From positions 1 to 7,936 of the forward strand of contig JAGTAM010000092.1 in assembly GCA_023422485.1 (NCBI GenBank): DNA of 7,936 nucleotides. The letters are read 5' to 3'. Position 1 is the first letter of the stretch. Every line of letters begins with the position of its first letter. Below, one piece after another: positions 1-5,400 of this stretch. The notes beneath the pieces are model-generated. The model saw only the letters and a list, made by a program, of their open reading frames with translations, did no database searches and was not told the DNA's origin. The DNA is from Pseudomonadota bacterium (lineage in GTDB: Bacteria; Pseudomonadota; Alphaproteobacteria; Rhizobiales; Beijerinckiaceae). Made by a program: the position numbers and the translations under genes.

Positions 1-1
1 G

Positions 2-94
2 AGCGAACCCTGTACGGCGATCATCGCCCGCACCGATCCGAACGAGCAGGAGAGCGTGGTCCTGCTGCCGGAACTCGACGGGATACATCCGTGA
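2..94 (+). CDS. 3' end of an unidentified protein gene (partial)
   Basis: An open frame enters from the left edge and ends at a TGA at 92-94, giving 30 residues that end in LLPELDGIHP. The codons look normal for a GC-rich genome and the frame is closed cleanly 45 bp before the next start, so I take it as the tail of a real gene rather than chance. The piece is mixed polar and hydrophobic, with one cysteine and an acidic stretch around DPNEQES. It holds no motif that I recognise, so no function is proposed. It is codirectional with the small exported protein that follows and could be cotranscribed with it. Confidence 0.55.
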   Translation, partial: SEPCTAIIARTDPNEQESVVLLPELDGIHP

Positions 95-139
95 TCGGCG
101 CTGTTGAGGAGACAGATTTCCTCGCGCCGGATCCCTCTC

Positions 140-454
140 ATGCGACGCCTCCTTTCGCGATGCGCCCTGGCCTCCACGGCCCTGCTCATCGCCGGCACCA
201 GCCCTGCCCTGGCGCAGCGCCTCTCCACCACGAACCTCACCTGCGCCCAGGCCCGCGCCGTGGTCATGCGGCAGGGGGCAGCGGTGCTCGGCACCGGCGG
301 CGCGACCTTCGACCGCTTCGTGCGGGACCGCTCGTTCTGCGAGGTGACCGAGATCGGCCGGCGCGCCTTCGTGCCGACCCGCGATACGCCAGGCTGCTTC
401 GTCGGCTTCACCTGCTACGAGCCGAGCCGCGGCGACCGCTTCGGCGATTTCTAA
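140..454 (+). CDS. small exported cysteine-containing protein, function unknown
   Basis: This encodes 104 residues. An N-terminal signal peptide is visible: MRRLL, then a hydrophobic core ending in an Ala-X-Ala site (PALA, residues 22-25), so cleavage is likely before Gln26 with export by Sec. The mature part of about 79 residues has four cysteines (35, 67, 86, 92), an even number that fits two disulfides in the periplasm, and a segment rich in Thr, Gly and Phe. It resembles short uncharacterised secreted proteins that I associate with Methylobacterium and related genera, but I cannot name a domain. The ATG at 140 was chosen because it begins the signal peptide directly; a TTG at 104 would add 12 polar residues. 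There is a GAGGAG at about 107-112, too far from this ATG, so the true start signal is not clear. The gene converges with ibpA. Confidence 0.7.
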   Translation: MRRLLSRCALASTALLIAGTSPALAQRLSTTNLTCAQARAVVMRQGAAVLGTGGATFDRFVRDRSFCEVTEIGRRAFVPTRDTPGCFVGFTCYEPSRGDRFGDF

Positions 455-470
455 GACCTCGAAACGAAAA

Positions 471-495
471 CGCCCCGGCCGCGACGGCCGGGGCG
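471..495 (-). terminator. intrinsic terminator of ibpA, possibly bidirectional
   Basis: CGCCCCGGCC (471-480) and GGCCGGGGCG (486-495) form a perfect 10-bp stem with a 5-nt loop. Read on the minus strand the stem is followed by TTTTCGTTTC (470-461), a good U-rich tail, about 37 bp beyond the ibpA stop. On the plus strand it also follows the small exported protein gene but has only a C-rich tail, so it should work best for ibpA. Confidence 0.85.
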
Positions 496-531
496 CTCCC
501 CTTCAGGAATGTCGTCGGTCCGGCCGAGCGG

Positions 532-1002
532 TTAGGCGGCCTGCTGGACCGAGCCCTCGATCACTGGCTGGCTCGACGGCCGGCTGGCGATCTCGATGCG
601 GCGCGGCTTTTTCGCCTCCGGGACCTCGCGGACGAGATCGACGTGGAGGAGGCCGTTCTCGAGCGCGGCGCCGGTGACCTGAACATGGTCAGCGAGCTGG
701 AAGCGGCGCTCGAAGGCGCGGGCGGCGATGCCCTGGTAGAGAACCTCGGACGACTTGCCCTCGGCGGGCTTACGCTCGCCCTTGATGGTGAGGGCGTTCT
801 CCTTCACCTCGATCGAGAGGTCGGCTTCGGTGAAGCCGGCGACCGCGACGGTGACGCGGTAGACGTTCTCACCCGTCCGCTCGATGTTGTAGGGCGGGTA
901 GGTCGGGGCAGCCTCGGTGCTGACGAAACCGTCGAGGGCCGAGAACAGGCGGTCGAAACCGACGGTGGAACGGTACAGGGGAGCCAGATCGAACTGACGC
1001 AT
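532..1002 (-). CDS. ibpA: small heat shock protein IbpA / Hsp20
   Basis: This encodes 156 residues. IbpA-type Hsp20 proteins are ATP-independent holdases that coat unfolding cytoplasmic proteins and aggregates during heat or oxidative stress and pass them to DnaK and ClpB. The N-terminus MRQFDLAPLYRSTVGFDRLF is almost the enterobacterial IbpA signature. The alpha-crystallin domain spans about 37-137, with PPYNIE, VAVAGF, the NGLL motif (116-119) and EAKKPRRIEI; the final I-X-I anchor is at about 136-138. A C-terminal tail of some 18 residues extends beyond the usual end. I chose the ATG at 1002 over the GTG at 1005 because GGAGG (1014-1010) is 7 nt from the ATG and only 4 nt from the GTG, and because it gives the family N-terminus. 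The gene is monocistronic, with its own promoter, leader and terminator. Confidence 0.95.
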   Translation of the reverse strand: MRQFDLAPLYRSTVGFDRLFSALDGFVSTEAAPTYPPYNIERTGENVYRVTVAVAGFTEADLSIEVKENALTIKGERKPAEGKSSEVLYQGIAARAFERRFQLADHVQVTGAALENGLLHVDLVREVPEAKKPRRIEIASRPSSQPVIEGSVQQAA

Positions 1003-1090
1003 CACATATCCTCCAAAAGAAGCAACATGCTCGATGTATTCGGGTCCGCCCGTGGGCCGGACCGTCGCGCCGCCGTCTCGGCCGGCGCAT
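1003..1090 (-). promoter_or_regulatory. ROSE-like RNA thermometer in the ibpA leader
   Basis: The last leader hairpin pairs the Shine-Dalgarno. TGCTTC (1024-1019) faces GGAGGA (1014-1009) across a UUUU loop, with pairs U-A, G-G mismatch, C-G, U-A, U-G and C-G. The stem then continues, after a bulged U at 1008, through CATGT (1029-1025) against ATGTG (1007-1003), directly before the ATG. A UUGCU element opposite the SD with a G-G mismatch is the hallmark of ROSE elements, known from Hsp20 genes of rhizobia and enterobacteria, which melt on heating. Two more hairpins lie upstream: GGTCC/GGACC at 1063-1043, with an inner GCC/GGC, and CGCCG/CGGCG at 1087-1071. This multi-hairpin layout and a length near 87 nt fit the family. 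Confidence 0.85.
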
Positions 1091-1095
1091 CCCTG

Positions 1096-1124
1096 ATATC
1101 GGTGGGAGCCAAAAACCGCGCAAG
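1096..1124 (-). promoter_or_regulatory. candidate RpoH (sigma-32) promoter of ibpA
   Basis: On the minus strand a -35 CTTGCG (1124-1119) is separated by 17 bp from a -10 CGATAT (1101-1096). Alphaproteobacterial RpoH promoters have a CTTG core at -35 and a TAT-containing -10 at this spacing. Transcription would begin near 1090, giving a leader of about 87 nt that holds the whole ROSE-like structure. The agreement between promoter, leader length and gene family is the main support. The assignment rests on reading only. Confidence 0.6.
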
Positions 1125-1143
1125 GGTCTGCTTGCGAGGTTTT
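1112..1143. repeat. 13-bp inverted repeat between ibpA and the hydrolase gene
   Basis: AAAACCGCGCAAG (1112-1124) and CTTGCGAGGTTTT (1131-1143) are inverted copies with one mismatch (G1118 against A1137) around a 6-bp spacer, GGTCTG. The left arm contains the proposed ibpA -35 element and the whole repeat lies 41 bp before the hydrolase start. It is not CIRCE (TTAGCACTC-N9-GAGTGCTAA). It could be an operator acting on one or both divergent promoters. It looks like a terminator on paper, but no gene reads into it from either side. Confidence 0.6.
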
Positions 1144-1184
1144 CGCGTGAGCTTGAGCGAAAAATTTTCAGGGACCCACCTGCC

Positions 1185-2177
1185 GTGCTGAGCCTGCGAC
1201 CCACTCCCGGCAATCCAGTGCCGCCCGGTGCCCGCCTCGTGCCGGTCGAGACCGAGGACGGCGTGCCCCTGCGCGCCGCCACGTGGCAGCCGACCACGCG
1301 CGGCGTGAAGGGCACGGTCTGCCTGCTCCAGGGCCGGGCGGAGTTCATCGAGAAGTATTTCGAGACCATCGCGGATCTTCGCGCGCGCGGCTTCTGCGTG
1401 GTCGCCTTCGACTGGCGCGGCCAAGGCGATTCCGGCCGGCAGGTCCGCGATGCCCATAAGGGCCATGTCCGCCACTTCGACGATTACCGGCTCGATCTCA
1501 AGGCGATCACCGAGACGGTGCTGGTGCCGATGATGCCCGAGCCGTATTTCGGGCTCGCCCATTCCATGGGCGGGGCGGTGGCCCTGACCGGCTCGGCCGA
1601 GGGCTGGCTGCCATTCCAGCGCTTCGTCACCGTCGCGCCGATGCTGTCGATCCGCATGGTGCGCTGGCCGACGGCGGTCTCGCTGCTCGCGCGCGGGCTG
1701 CAGCGGCTCGGCCTCGGGCGCTGCTACGTGCCCTCCGGCAGCAAGGTCTCGATCGCCACGAAGCCGTTTCCCGGCAACCGTCTCTCGACCGATCCGGTGC
1801 GCTATGCCCGCAACGCGGCCGCCGCGCGCGAGGTCGGCGCCGGCGCGGTCGGCGATCCGACGATCGCCTGGCTCGCCTCCGCCTTTCGGATGATGCGCCG
1901 GCTCCAGGATCCGGCGATGATCCGGCGAATCCGCACGCCCTGCCTCATCATCGGGGCGGGGGCCGACCCCGTCTGCGGCACGCCGACGATCGAGCGCTTC
2001 GTGGCCCGACTGAAGAACGGGCACCTGATCGTGCTGCCGGGTGCCCGCCACGAGATCCTGAGCGAGTGCGACGCGATCCGCACCGATTTCTGGGCAGCGT
2101 TCGACGCGTTCATCCCCGGACACGTCTCTCGTTCCACCGCAAAGGACGCGGCGTCCCCCTTTCCCGTCGCCGGCTGA
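1185..2177 (+). CDS. alpha/beta hydrolase, lysophospholipase / monoacylglycerol lipase type
   Basis: This encodes 330 residues, about the usual length for COG2267/PldB-like serine hydrolases (Hydrolase_4 family), which cleave acyl esters of lysophospholipids, monoglycerides or similar lipids. It shows the oxyanion-side stretch LLQGRAEFIEKYFE (47-60), the strand-turn FDWRGQGDSGR (75-85), and the nucleophile elbow LAHSMGG with Ser127. The acid is probably Asp261 in GAGADPV and the base His289 in GARHEIL. A helical cap lies between about 155 and 245. There is no signal peptide or membrane segment, so it is probably cytoplasmic. The GTG start at 1185 is preceded by a weak AGGGA at 1170-1174; its N-terminal residues (PTPGNPVPPGA) resemble those of family members, which supports the start. 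It is divergent from ibpA; whether the two share stress control is not known. The substrate cannot be read from sequence. Confidence 0.88.
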   Translation: MLSLRPTPGNPVPPGARLVPVETEDGVPLRAATWQPTTRGVKGTVCLLQGRAEFIEKYFETIADLRARGFCVVAFDWRGQGDSGRQVRDAHKGHVRHFDDYRLDLKAITETVLVPMMPEPYFGLAHSMGGAVALTGSAEGWLPFQRFVTVAPMLSIRMVRWPTAVSLLARGLQRLGLGRCYVPSGSKVSIATKPFPGNRLSTDPVRYARNAAAAREVGAGAVGDPTIAWLASAFRMMRRLQDPAMIRRIRTPCLIIGAGADPVCGTPTIERFVARLKNGHLIVLPGARHEILSECDAIRTDFWAAFDAFIPGHVSRSTAKDAASPFPVAG

Positions 2178-2207
2178 GAGGGGCGGGCCTCGCGGGCACG
2201 CTCCCTC

Positions 2208-2246
2208 CGGACCGGTCCGCGCGCCCGTCACCCGTCATGTCGGGTG
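2208..2246 (+). terminator. GC-rich palindrome and hairpin after the hydrolase gene
   Basis: CGGACCGGTCCG (2208-2219) is a perfect 12-bp palindrome, and CACCCG (2229-2234) pairs with CGGGTG (2241-2246) over a 6-nt loop. They lie 30-70 bp after the hydrolase stop and could help to end or protect its transcript. Neither is followed by a T run, so an intrinsic terminator is not shown. Confidence 0.3.
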
Positions 2247-2439
2247 CGTATCGACAGCCCGTGCGGAGGGCGATCGGATCGCCGCCTAGGGCTGGAAACC
2301 CGCCGGGCCGAGTTCCGATCCGATGAGCAGGATTCCCGGCGCATCCGGCGGCCGTCGGTATGCTGGAGGCGGTTGCTGCAGCCATTCTCGGCCCCTGCAG
2401 CGAAGGACGGGCGTCTGCAGCCGGCCATGAAACGCACAT

Positions 2440-2583
2440 TCAGATCGGCGGGCCGAGCTGCGGCTTCGCCGCGCCACCTCGCCTGCGCGTGGCGGTGTCG
2501 TCATCCACTCCCCCTTTCAAAAGGTCTCGCCGAGTTGAATGCTCTCGATTGCTCTGTTGACTTGAATTTGTAGCGTATTCCAT
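2440..2583 (-). pseudogene. possible stub of a Tat-exported protein gene
   Basis: A minus-strand frame of 47 codons starts at an ATG (2583-2581) and stops at TGA (2442-2440). Residues 16-25 read STRRDLLKGG, very like the twin-arginine export motif (S/T-R-R-x-F/L-L-K) and the usual GG that opens the hydrophobic part. Instead of a hydrophobic core the frame continues VDDDTATRRRGG and soon stops, so a working Tat signal is absent. The first half uses AT-rich codons (AAT, TCA, AGT, CAA) and the second half GC-rich ones, as if two pieces had been joined near 2510. No good ribosome binding site is seen. It may be a truncated gene whose body was lost, or a chance match; confidence is low. Confidence 0.2.
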
Positions 2584-2610
2584 CGCGATGCCGCCGCCCA
2601 AGGAGCGACC

Positions 2611-2648
2611 TTCCGGCGATCTCGGCCGGAATGCCAGGCAAGTGCCTG
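2611..2648. repeat. two adjacent inverted repeats upstream of the protease gene
   Basis: TTCCGGC (2611-2617) and GCCGGAA (2625-2631) are a perfect 7-bp inverted repeat with a 7-bp spacer. Four bases later CAGGCA (2635-2640) and TGCCTG (2643-2648) are a perfect 6-bp inverted repeat with a 2-bp spacer. They sit at the boundary between GC-rich and AT-rich DNA. They could be protein binding sites; the second has the compact dyad shape of a dimer operator. No regulator can be named. Confidence 0.4.
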
Positions 2649-2740
2649 AGTGCTTACATTTATCGGTTTTGATTTAATTTTTGCTGGGCGTGAAGGTCGA
2701 TTGGCCGACGCCAAGTCAGTATTTCGATCGAATTCACGAT

Positions 2741-2805
2741 AATTTGCCGGTATATCCCTCGATAAAATCAATACATAACTGGATACGGCAAATACATATT
2801 TGTAA
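2741..2805. repeat. nested inverted repeats in the AT-rich protease upstream region
   Basis: ATTTGCCG (2742-2749) plus TATCC (2753-2757) are inverted as GGATA plus CGGCAAAT (2781-2793), giving 13 paired positions with a 3-nt bulge and a 23-nt loop. The right arm overlaps a second dyad, CAAATA-CA-TATTTG (2789-2802). Three copies of a CAAATA-like half site thus occur within about 65 bp, in alternating orientation. This looks like a clustered operator or a structured leader some 180-240 bp before the protease start. No clear -35/-10 pair could be fixed nearby. Confidence 0.45.
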
Positions 2806-2972
2806 AATCTTAGTATTGTCGTCAACTGCGGAAGAATGCGTCCGTATTAGATTTCAGTCTGCGCGGGGGACGACCCGTAATATCGATTGCCGGCTCGGCA
2901 AAGCCGATCTCAATGTCCGCTGTATCGGCCGGGGAGACCAATCCCACGATGGCTCGGTGCTCAGCGTGCTCC

Positions 2973-2977
2973 GAGGA
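2973..2977 (+). promoter_or_regulatory. ribosome binding site of the metalloprotease gene
   Basis: GAGGA lies 7 nt before the ATG at 2985. The in-frame ATGs further upstream at 2913 and 2949 have no SD at good spacing (the best for 2949 is GGGGAG at about 12 nt), so this site decides the start. Confidence 0.65.
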
Positions 2978-2984
2978 TTCAACG

Positions 2985-5288
2985 ATGACGAAGATTTCAG
3001 TCACCTGGGCGAATAGTCACTCGATCTCGTTGGCTGGCGACCGGGCCAATCTGATCCTCGCGACGGCGCAGGATGCGGCGGATGGCTGGGCCAAGTATCT
3101 TCAAGGTGACGGTACGATCGATATCACGATCGGTATCGGCAATGTTGGCGGCGGCAACTACCTCGCCAATGGCGGTCCCAACTGGGCCTGGAGCGGAACG
3201 CGGTGGGAATACGCCGCCATCCTCGAAGCGCGCGAGAGTTACGACGGGAACGGCGGGACCCCGGAAGGCGCCGTTTCGCTCGGCGAGCATCGGCTCGGAG
3301 ACCTGTTCTACGATCCGGCCGGAACGGCCGCGGTTCCGGGCAACAAGATCGATGCGTTCGCCCTGTTCCAGCACGAGATCGGGCACGCGCTCGGCTTCGT
3401 CGATTTCGCGGCCACGCCCGCGGCCAACGGCGCGCCGGTCTTCAGCGGCGACAACACGCGGACGGTTCTCGGCGGCCCGGTCATGCTCGACGGAGCCCGC
3501 GCGCATGTCTGGGGGATCGAGGATCTGATGGATCCCTACTCCCCCTGGGGAGGGCGTCCGGGCATTTCGGACCTCGATCTGGCCATGCTTCAAGACAAGG
3601 GGATGCCGATCGCGACCGAGCGGGCGGACAAGCTCTCGCTCGGCACTCGAAGCGACACCTTCTATGCCTATGGGGGCGACGACTGGATCGACGGCGGTGC
3701 GGGTGATGACCGGCTCTTCGGGGGTGCCGGCAACGACACGCTCGTCGGCGGCGCCGGAAGCGATGCGCTGGATGGCGGCGATGGCACCGACAACGCCGTG
3801 TTCGCAGGCCGCAGCCAGGATTACTTGGCCCTTTACAACGCGAACGGCGGCTTGGTCTCCATCAAGCATCTCGCCTCGGGCAGCATCGACACGCTGACCT
3901 CGATCGACTCGTTGAACTTCGATGACACCGTGCTCGGTCTGTCGGGGCTCCTCGCCCACCTGCAGGCGCGCTACGGCACGGGGACAGCCGGCCAAGGCCG
4001 AACCTACGAAATGGCTCTGAACGCCGCCGCCGACGAGGCCTATCGCGCCGACATTCCCGAGATCGACGGGGCCTTCAGCGTCACCGCGCGGGTTCGGTTC
4101 GACGACCTCGCGGGCGGCAACTTTCAGCGCGTCTTCGACACCGGCAACGGTCCGGACAGCGACAACATCTGGCTCGGCCAAGTCGGCAACGGACGCGACA
4201 TGGCCTTTGAGATCCTCGACGGCGCGGTCAAGCATCGCATCACCGCCGAGGACGCGATCACAGAGGGCGTGGAGGCGCGCTGGTCCGCCGCCGTCGATGA
4301 GCGGGGTTGGATGTCGCTGTACAAGGACGGCGTACGCGTCGCCGAGGGTCAGGGGGTCGTGCCGCGCGACGTGACCCGCGTGAAGGACCTCGTGGGCGAG
4401 TCCAACTGGGGGCACGACACGGCGCTGAATGGCGGCGTCTACGATCTGACCTTCAAGGACGATATGCCCGACATTCACGGCGCCTTCACCGCGAGCGCGA
4501 CGGTCCGGTTCGATGATCTCGATGCCGGCGCGTGGCAGCGCGTCTACGATTTCGGAAACGGTGCCGGCGCCGACAACGTCTTTCTCGGGCAGATCGGCAG
4601 GTCGAGCGACATGCAGTTCACCATAGTGAACGGCAGCAAGTCCGCCAACATCGTGGCCAAGGGGGCGATCGTCGAGGGTCAGGAGGCGACCTGGACGACG
4701 AGCATCAACGAGACCGGCTGGATGCGCCTGTTCAAGGACGGCGTCCTCCTGGCCGAGGGGCAGGGCATCGTCCCGAAGGATATCGCGCGGGCCAACGAAT
4801 TCGTCGGCAAATCCAATTGGGCGGCTGACAAGCCGCTCGTGGGCGAGGTGATCGACCTGACCATCACGCCGTACAAGGCCATCCCCGAGATCGACGGCGC
4901 CTTCAAGATGTTCGCCGAAGTCCGCTTCGACGATCTCGACGGCGGCCACTTCCAGCGCGTGTTCGATACCGGCAACGGCCCGGACAGCGACAACATCTGG
5001 CTCGGCCAGGTCGGCAACGGCGACGACATGGCGTTCGAGATCCTGACCGGATCGACCAAGCACCGCATCACCGCCTCGGACACGATCGTCGAGGGGGAGA
5101 TGGCGAAGTGGCAGGCGAGCGTGGACGAGGCCGGCTACATGCGCCTGATCAAGAACGACAAGGTCGTGGCCGAGGGCCAGGGCGCGGTTCCGCTGGATGT
5201 CCTGCGTACGAGCGACCTCGTCGGCCAGTCCAACTGGTCGTGGGATACCGCGCTGGCCGGGCAGGTGAAGGACCTGATCTTCGCCTGA
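2985..5288 (+). CDS. metzincin metalloprotease with RTX repeats and three LamG-like domains
   Basis: This encodes 767 residues from the ATG with the best SD. The N-terminal part, about 1-215, is a zinc peptidase: HEIGHALGFVD (130-140) gives His130, Glu131 and His134, and Asp140 stands where most metzincins have a third His, as in snapalysin-like enzymes. Met182 in EDLMDPYS is a likely Met-turn. Residues 228-272 are RTX nonapeptides (GGAGDDRLF, GGAGNDTLV, GGAGSDALD), which bind calcium. A typical RTX-associated segment follows, ending in DTLTSIDSLNFDD (302-314). Residues 357-767 are three tandem copies of a LamG/concanavalin A-like domain, a fold that often binds glycans. No N-terminal signal peptide is seen; with RTX repeats this points to type I secretion, but no exporter lies in the window. 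Serralysins usually end soon after the RTX region, so the LamG tail is unusual. The likely role is an extracellular protease anchored to polysaccharide or a cell surface; the target is unknown. The gene stands alone and converges with hisN. Confidence 0.85.
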   Translation: MTKISVTWANSHSISLAGDRANLILATAQDAADGWAKYLQGDGTIDITIGIGNVGGGNYLANGGPNWAWSGTRWEYAAILEARESYDGNGGTPEGAVSLGEHRLGDLFYDPAGTAAVPGNKIDAFALFQHEIGHALGFVDFAATPAANGAPVFSGDNTRTVLGGPVMLDGARAHVWGIEDLMDPYSPWGGRPGISDLDLAMLQDKGMPIATERADKLSLGTRSDTFYAYGGDDWIDGGAGDDRLFGGAGNDTLVGGAGSDALDGGDGTDNAVFAGRSQDYLALYNANGGLVSIKHLASGSIDTLTSIDSLNFDDTVLGLSGLLAHLQARYGTGTAGQGRTYEMALNAAADEAYRADIPEIDGAFSVTARVRFDDLAGGNFQRVFDTGNGPDSDNIWLGQVGNGRDMAFEILDGAVKHRITAEDAITEGVEARWSAAVDERGWMSLYKDGVRVAEGQGVVPRDVTRVKDLVGESNWGHDTALNGGVYDLTFKDDMPDIHGAFTASATVRFDDLDAGAWQRVYDFGNGAGADNVFLGQIGRSSDMQFTIVNGSKSANIVAKGAIVEGQEATWTTSINETGWMRLFKDGVLLAEGQGIVPKDIARANEFVGKSNWAADKPLVGEVIDLTITPYKAIPEIDGAFKMFAEVRFDDLDGGHFQRVFDTGNGPDSDNIWLGQVGNGDDMAFEILTGSTKHRITASDTIVEGEMAKWQASVDEAGYMRLIKNDKVVAEGQGAVPLDVLRTSDLVGQSNWSWDTALAGQVKDLIFA
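3672..3800 (+). repeat. RTX nonapeptide repeat block
   Basis: About five units of the form GGxGxDxUx are read in a row (residues 230-272): one shortened GGDDWID, then GGAGDDRLF, GGAGNDTLV, GGAGSDALD and GGDGTDNAV. In RTX proteins these wind into a parallel beta roll on binding calcium outside the cell, which drives folding after type I secretion. The block is short compared with large adhesins but normal for serralysin-like proteases. Confidence 0.9.
4053..5285 (+). repeat. three tandem LamG-like domain repeats
   Basis: The units start at 4053, 4464 and 4881 with periods of 411 and 417 bp (137 and 139 codons); the last ends at the stop. Each reads I-x-GAF, a VRFDDL strand, QRV-(F/Y)-D-x-GNG, a DN-(I/V)-x-LGQ strand, an AEGQG-x-VP turn, V-G-x-SNW, and a closing (Y/I/K)DL strand. 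This pattern is that of bacterial LamG-like jelly rolls. Units 1 and 3 share a 29-bp exact match (4152-4180 and 4980-5008) and nearly the same protein for over 25 residues there, whereas unit 2 differs at many of those positions. Confidence 0.85.
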
Positions 5289-5299
5289 TCGAAAACCCC

Positions 5300-5328
5300 G
5301 TCGCCGAGGCGGACCGCGCCCCGGCGAC
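5300..5328 (+). terminator. possible hairpin terminator of the protease gene
   Basis: GTCGCCG (5300-5306) and CGGCGAC (5322-5328) form a perfect 7-bp stem with a 15-nt loop, starting 12 bp after the protease stop. There is no T run behind it, so it is a weak candidate for termination or for 3'-end protection. Confidence 0.35.
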
Positions 5329-5361
5329 ACCGGCTGACGTGCAAACCGCATTCCTCCATCG

Positions 5362-5400
5362 GAAACGCCGGAGGCCAAGCCCTACGGGTTGAGGCGTTTC
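5362..5400 (-). terminator. inverted repeat spanning the hisN stop codon
   Basis: GAAACGCC (5362-5369) and GGCGTTTC (5393-5400) are a perfect 8-bp inverted repeat; between them an inner CAACCC/GGGcTTG pairing is possible on the minus strand. The right arm is in the last codons of hisN and the left arm is beyond the TAG at 5384-5382. In the minus-strand RNA the arm ends in GGCGTTTCC, a poor U tail, so it may block or protect the 3' end rather than be a strong terminator. Confidence 0.4.

Larger units (their letters stand above)
2178..2984. other. gene-poor region, GC-rich then AT-rich
   Basis: About 800 bp separate the hydrolase from the metalloprotease gene. Up to about 2500 the region is GC-rich with several short palindromes, including three CTGCAG sites (2376-2420), and I see no convincing gene. 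From about 2500 to 2880, and most clearly 2650-2830, it becomes strongly AT-rich by eye, with inverted repeats listed separately. The frames crossing it have weak starts and atypical protein composition. It most likely holds the promoter and control sites of the protease gene, and perhaps the remains of another gene. The composition shift hints at transferred DNA, but no mobile element ends or tRNA were seen. Confidence 0.6.

Noticed and set aside
1112..1143. Dyad considered as an intrinsic terminator or CIRCE element
   Set aside because: No gene transcribes into it from either direction as a 3' end, and the sequence does not match the CIRCE consensus.
91..1191. Plus-strand frame of 366 codons crossing the small exported gene and ibpA
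   Set aside because: It lies antisense to an unmistakable Hsp20 gene and is a shadow with low-complexity composition.
1002..2231. Minus-strand open frame of 409 codons opposite the hydrolase
   Set aside because: Arginine- and histidine-rich shadow of the hydrolase, and it would run into the ibpA start region. The hydrolase strand has the full catalytic triad.
2550..2590. TTGACT at 2557-2562 as a -35 element of a plus-strand promoter
   Set aside because: At 16-18 bp spacing there is no acceptable -10 hexamer, and no gene starts at a useful distance.
2517..2825. Minus-strand 102-codon frame in the AT-rich gap
   Set aside because: No convincing SD and no recognised motif; the tail (NRAIESIQLGETF) looked tempting, but it overlaps the Tat-like frame in another phase and I could not support either as a working gene.
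2913..2984. Upstream ATGs (2913, 2949) as starts of the metalloprotease
   Set aside because: They lack a well-spaced ribosome binding site, and the added residues are polar without signal-peptide character. GAGGA at 2973-2977 supports 2985.
2681..3016. Plus-strand 111-codon frame before the protease
   Set aside because: Non-ATG start, no SD, and it overlaps the protease start in another frame; its composition follows the AT-rich DNA rather than a protein family.
4053..5285. Repeats considered as a CRISPR array or satellite
   Set aside because: The period is over 400 bp, in frame, and codes for a repeated protein domain; there are no short identical repeats with unique spacers.
2997..5378. 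Minus-strand open frame of 793 codons antisense to the metalloprotease
   Set aside because: It mirrors the GC codon bias of the plus-strand gene, has an Asp/Val/Arg/Gly-rich composition without domains, and even reflects the LamG repeats in reverse. The plus strand has the zinc site and RTX motifs.
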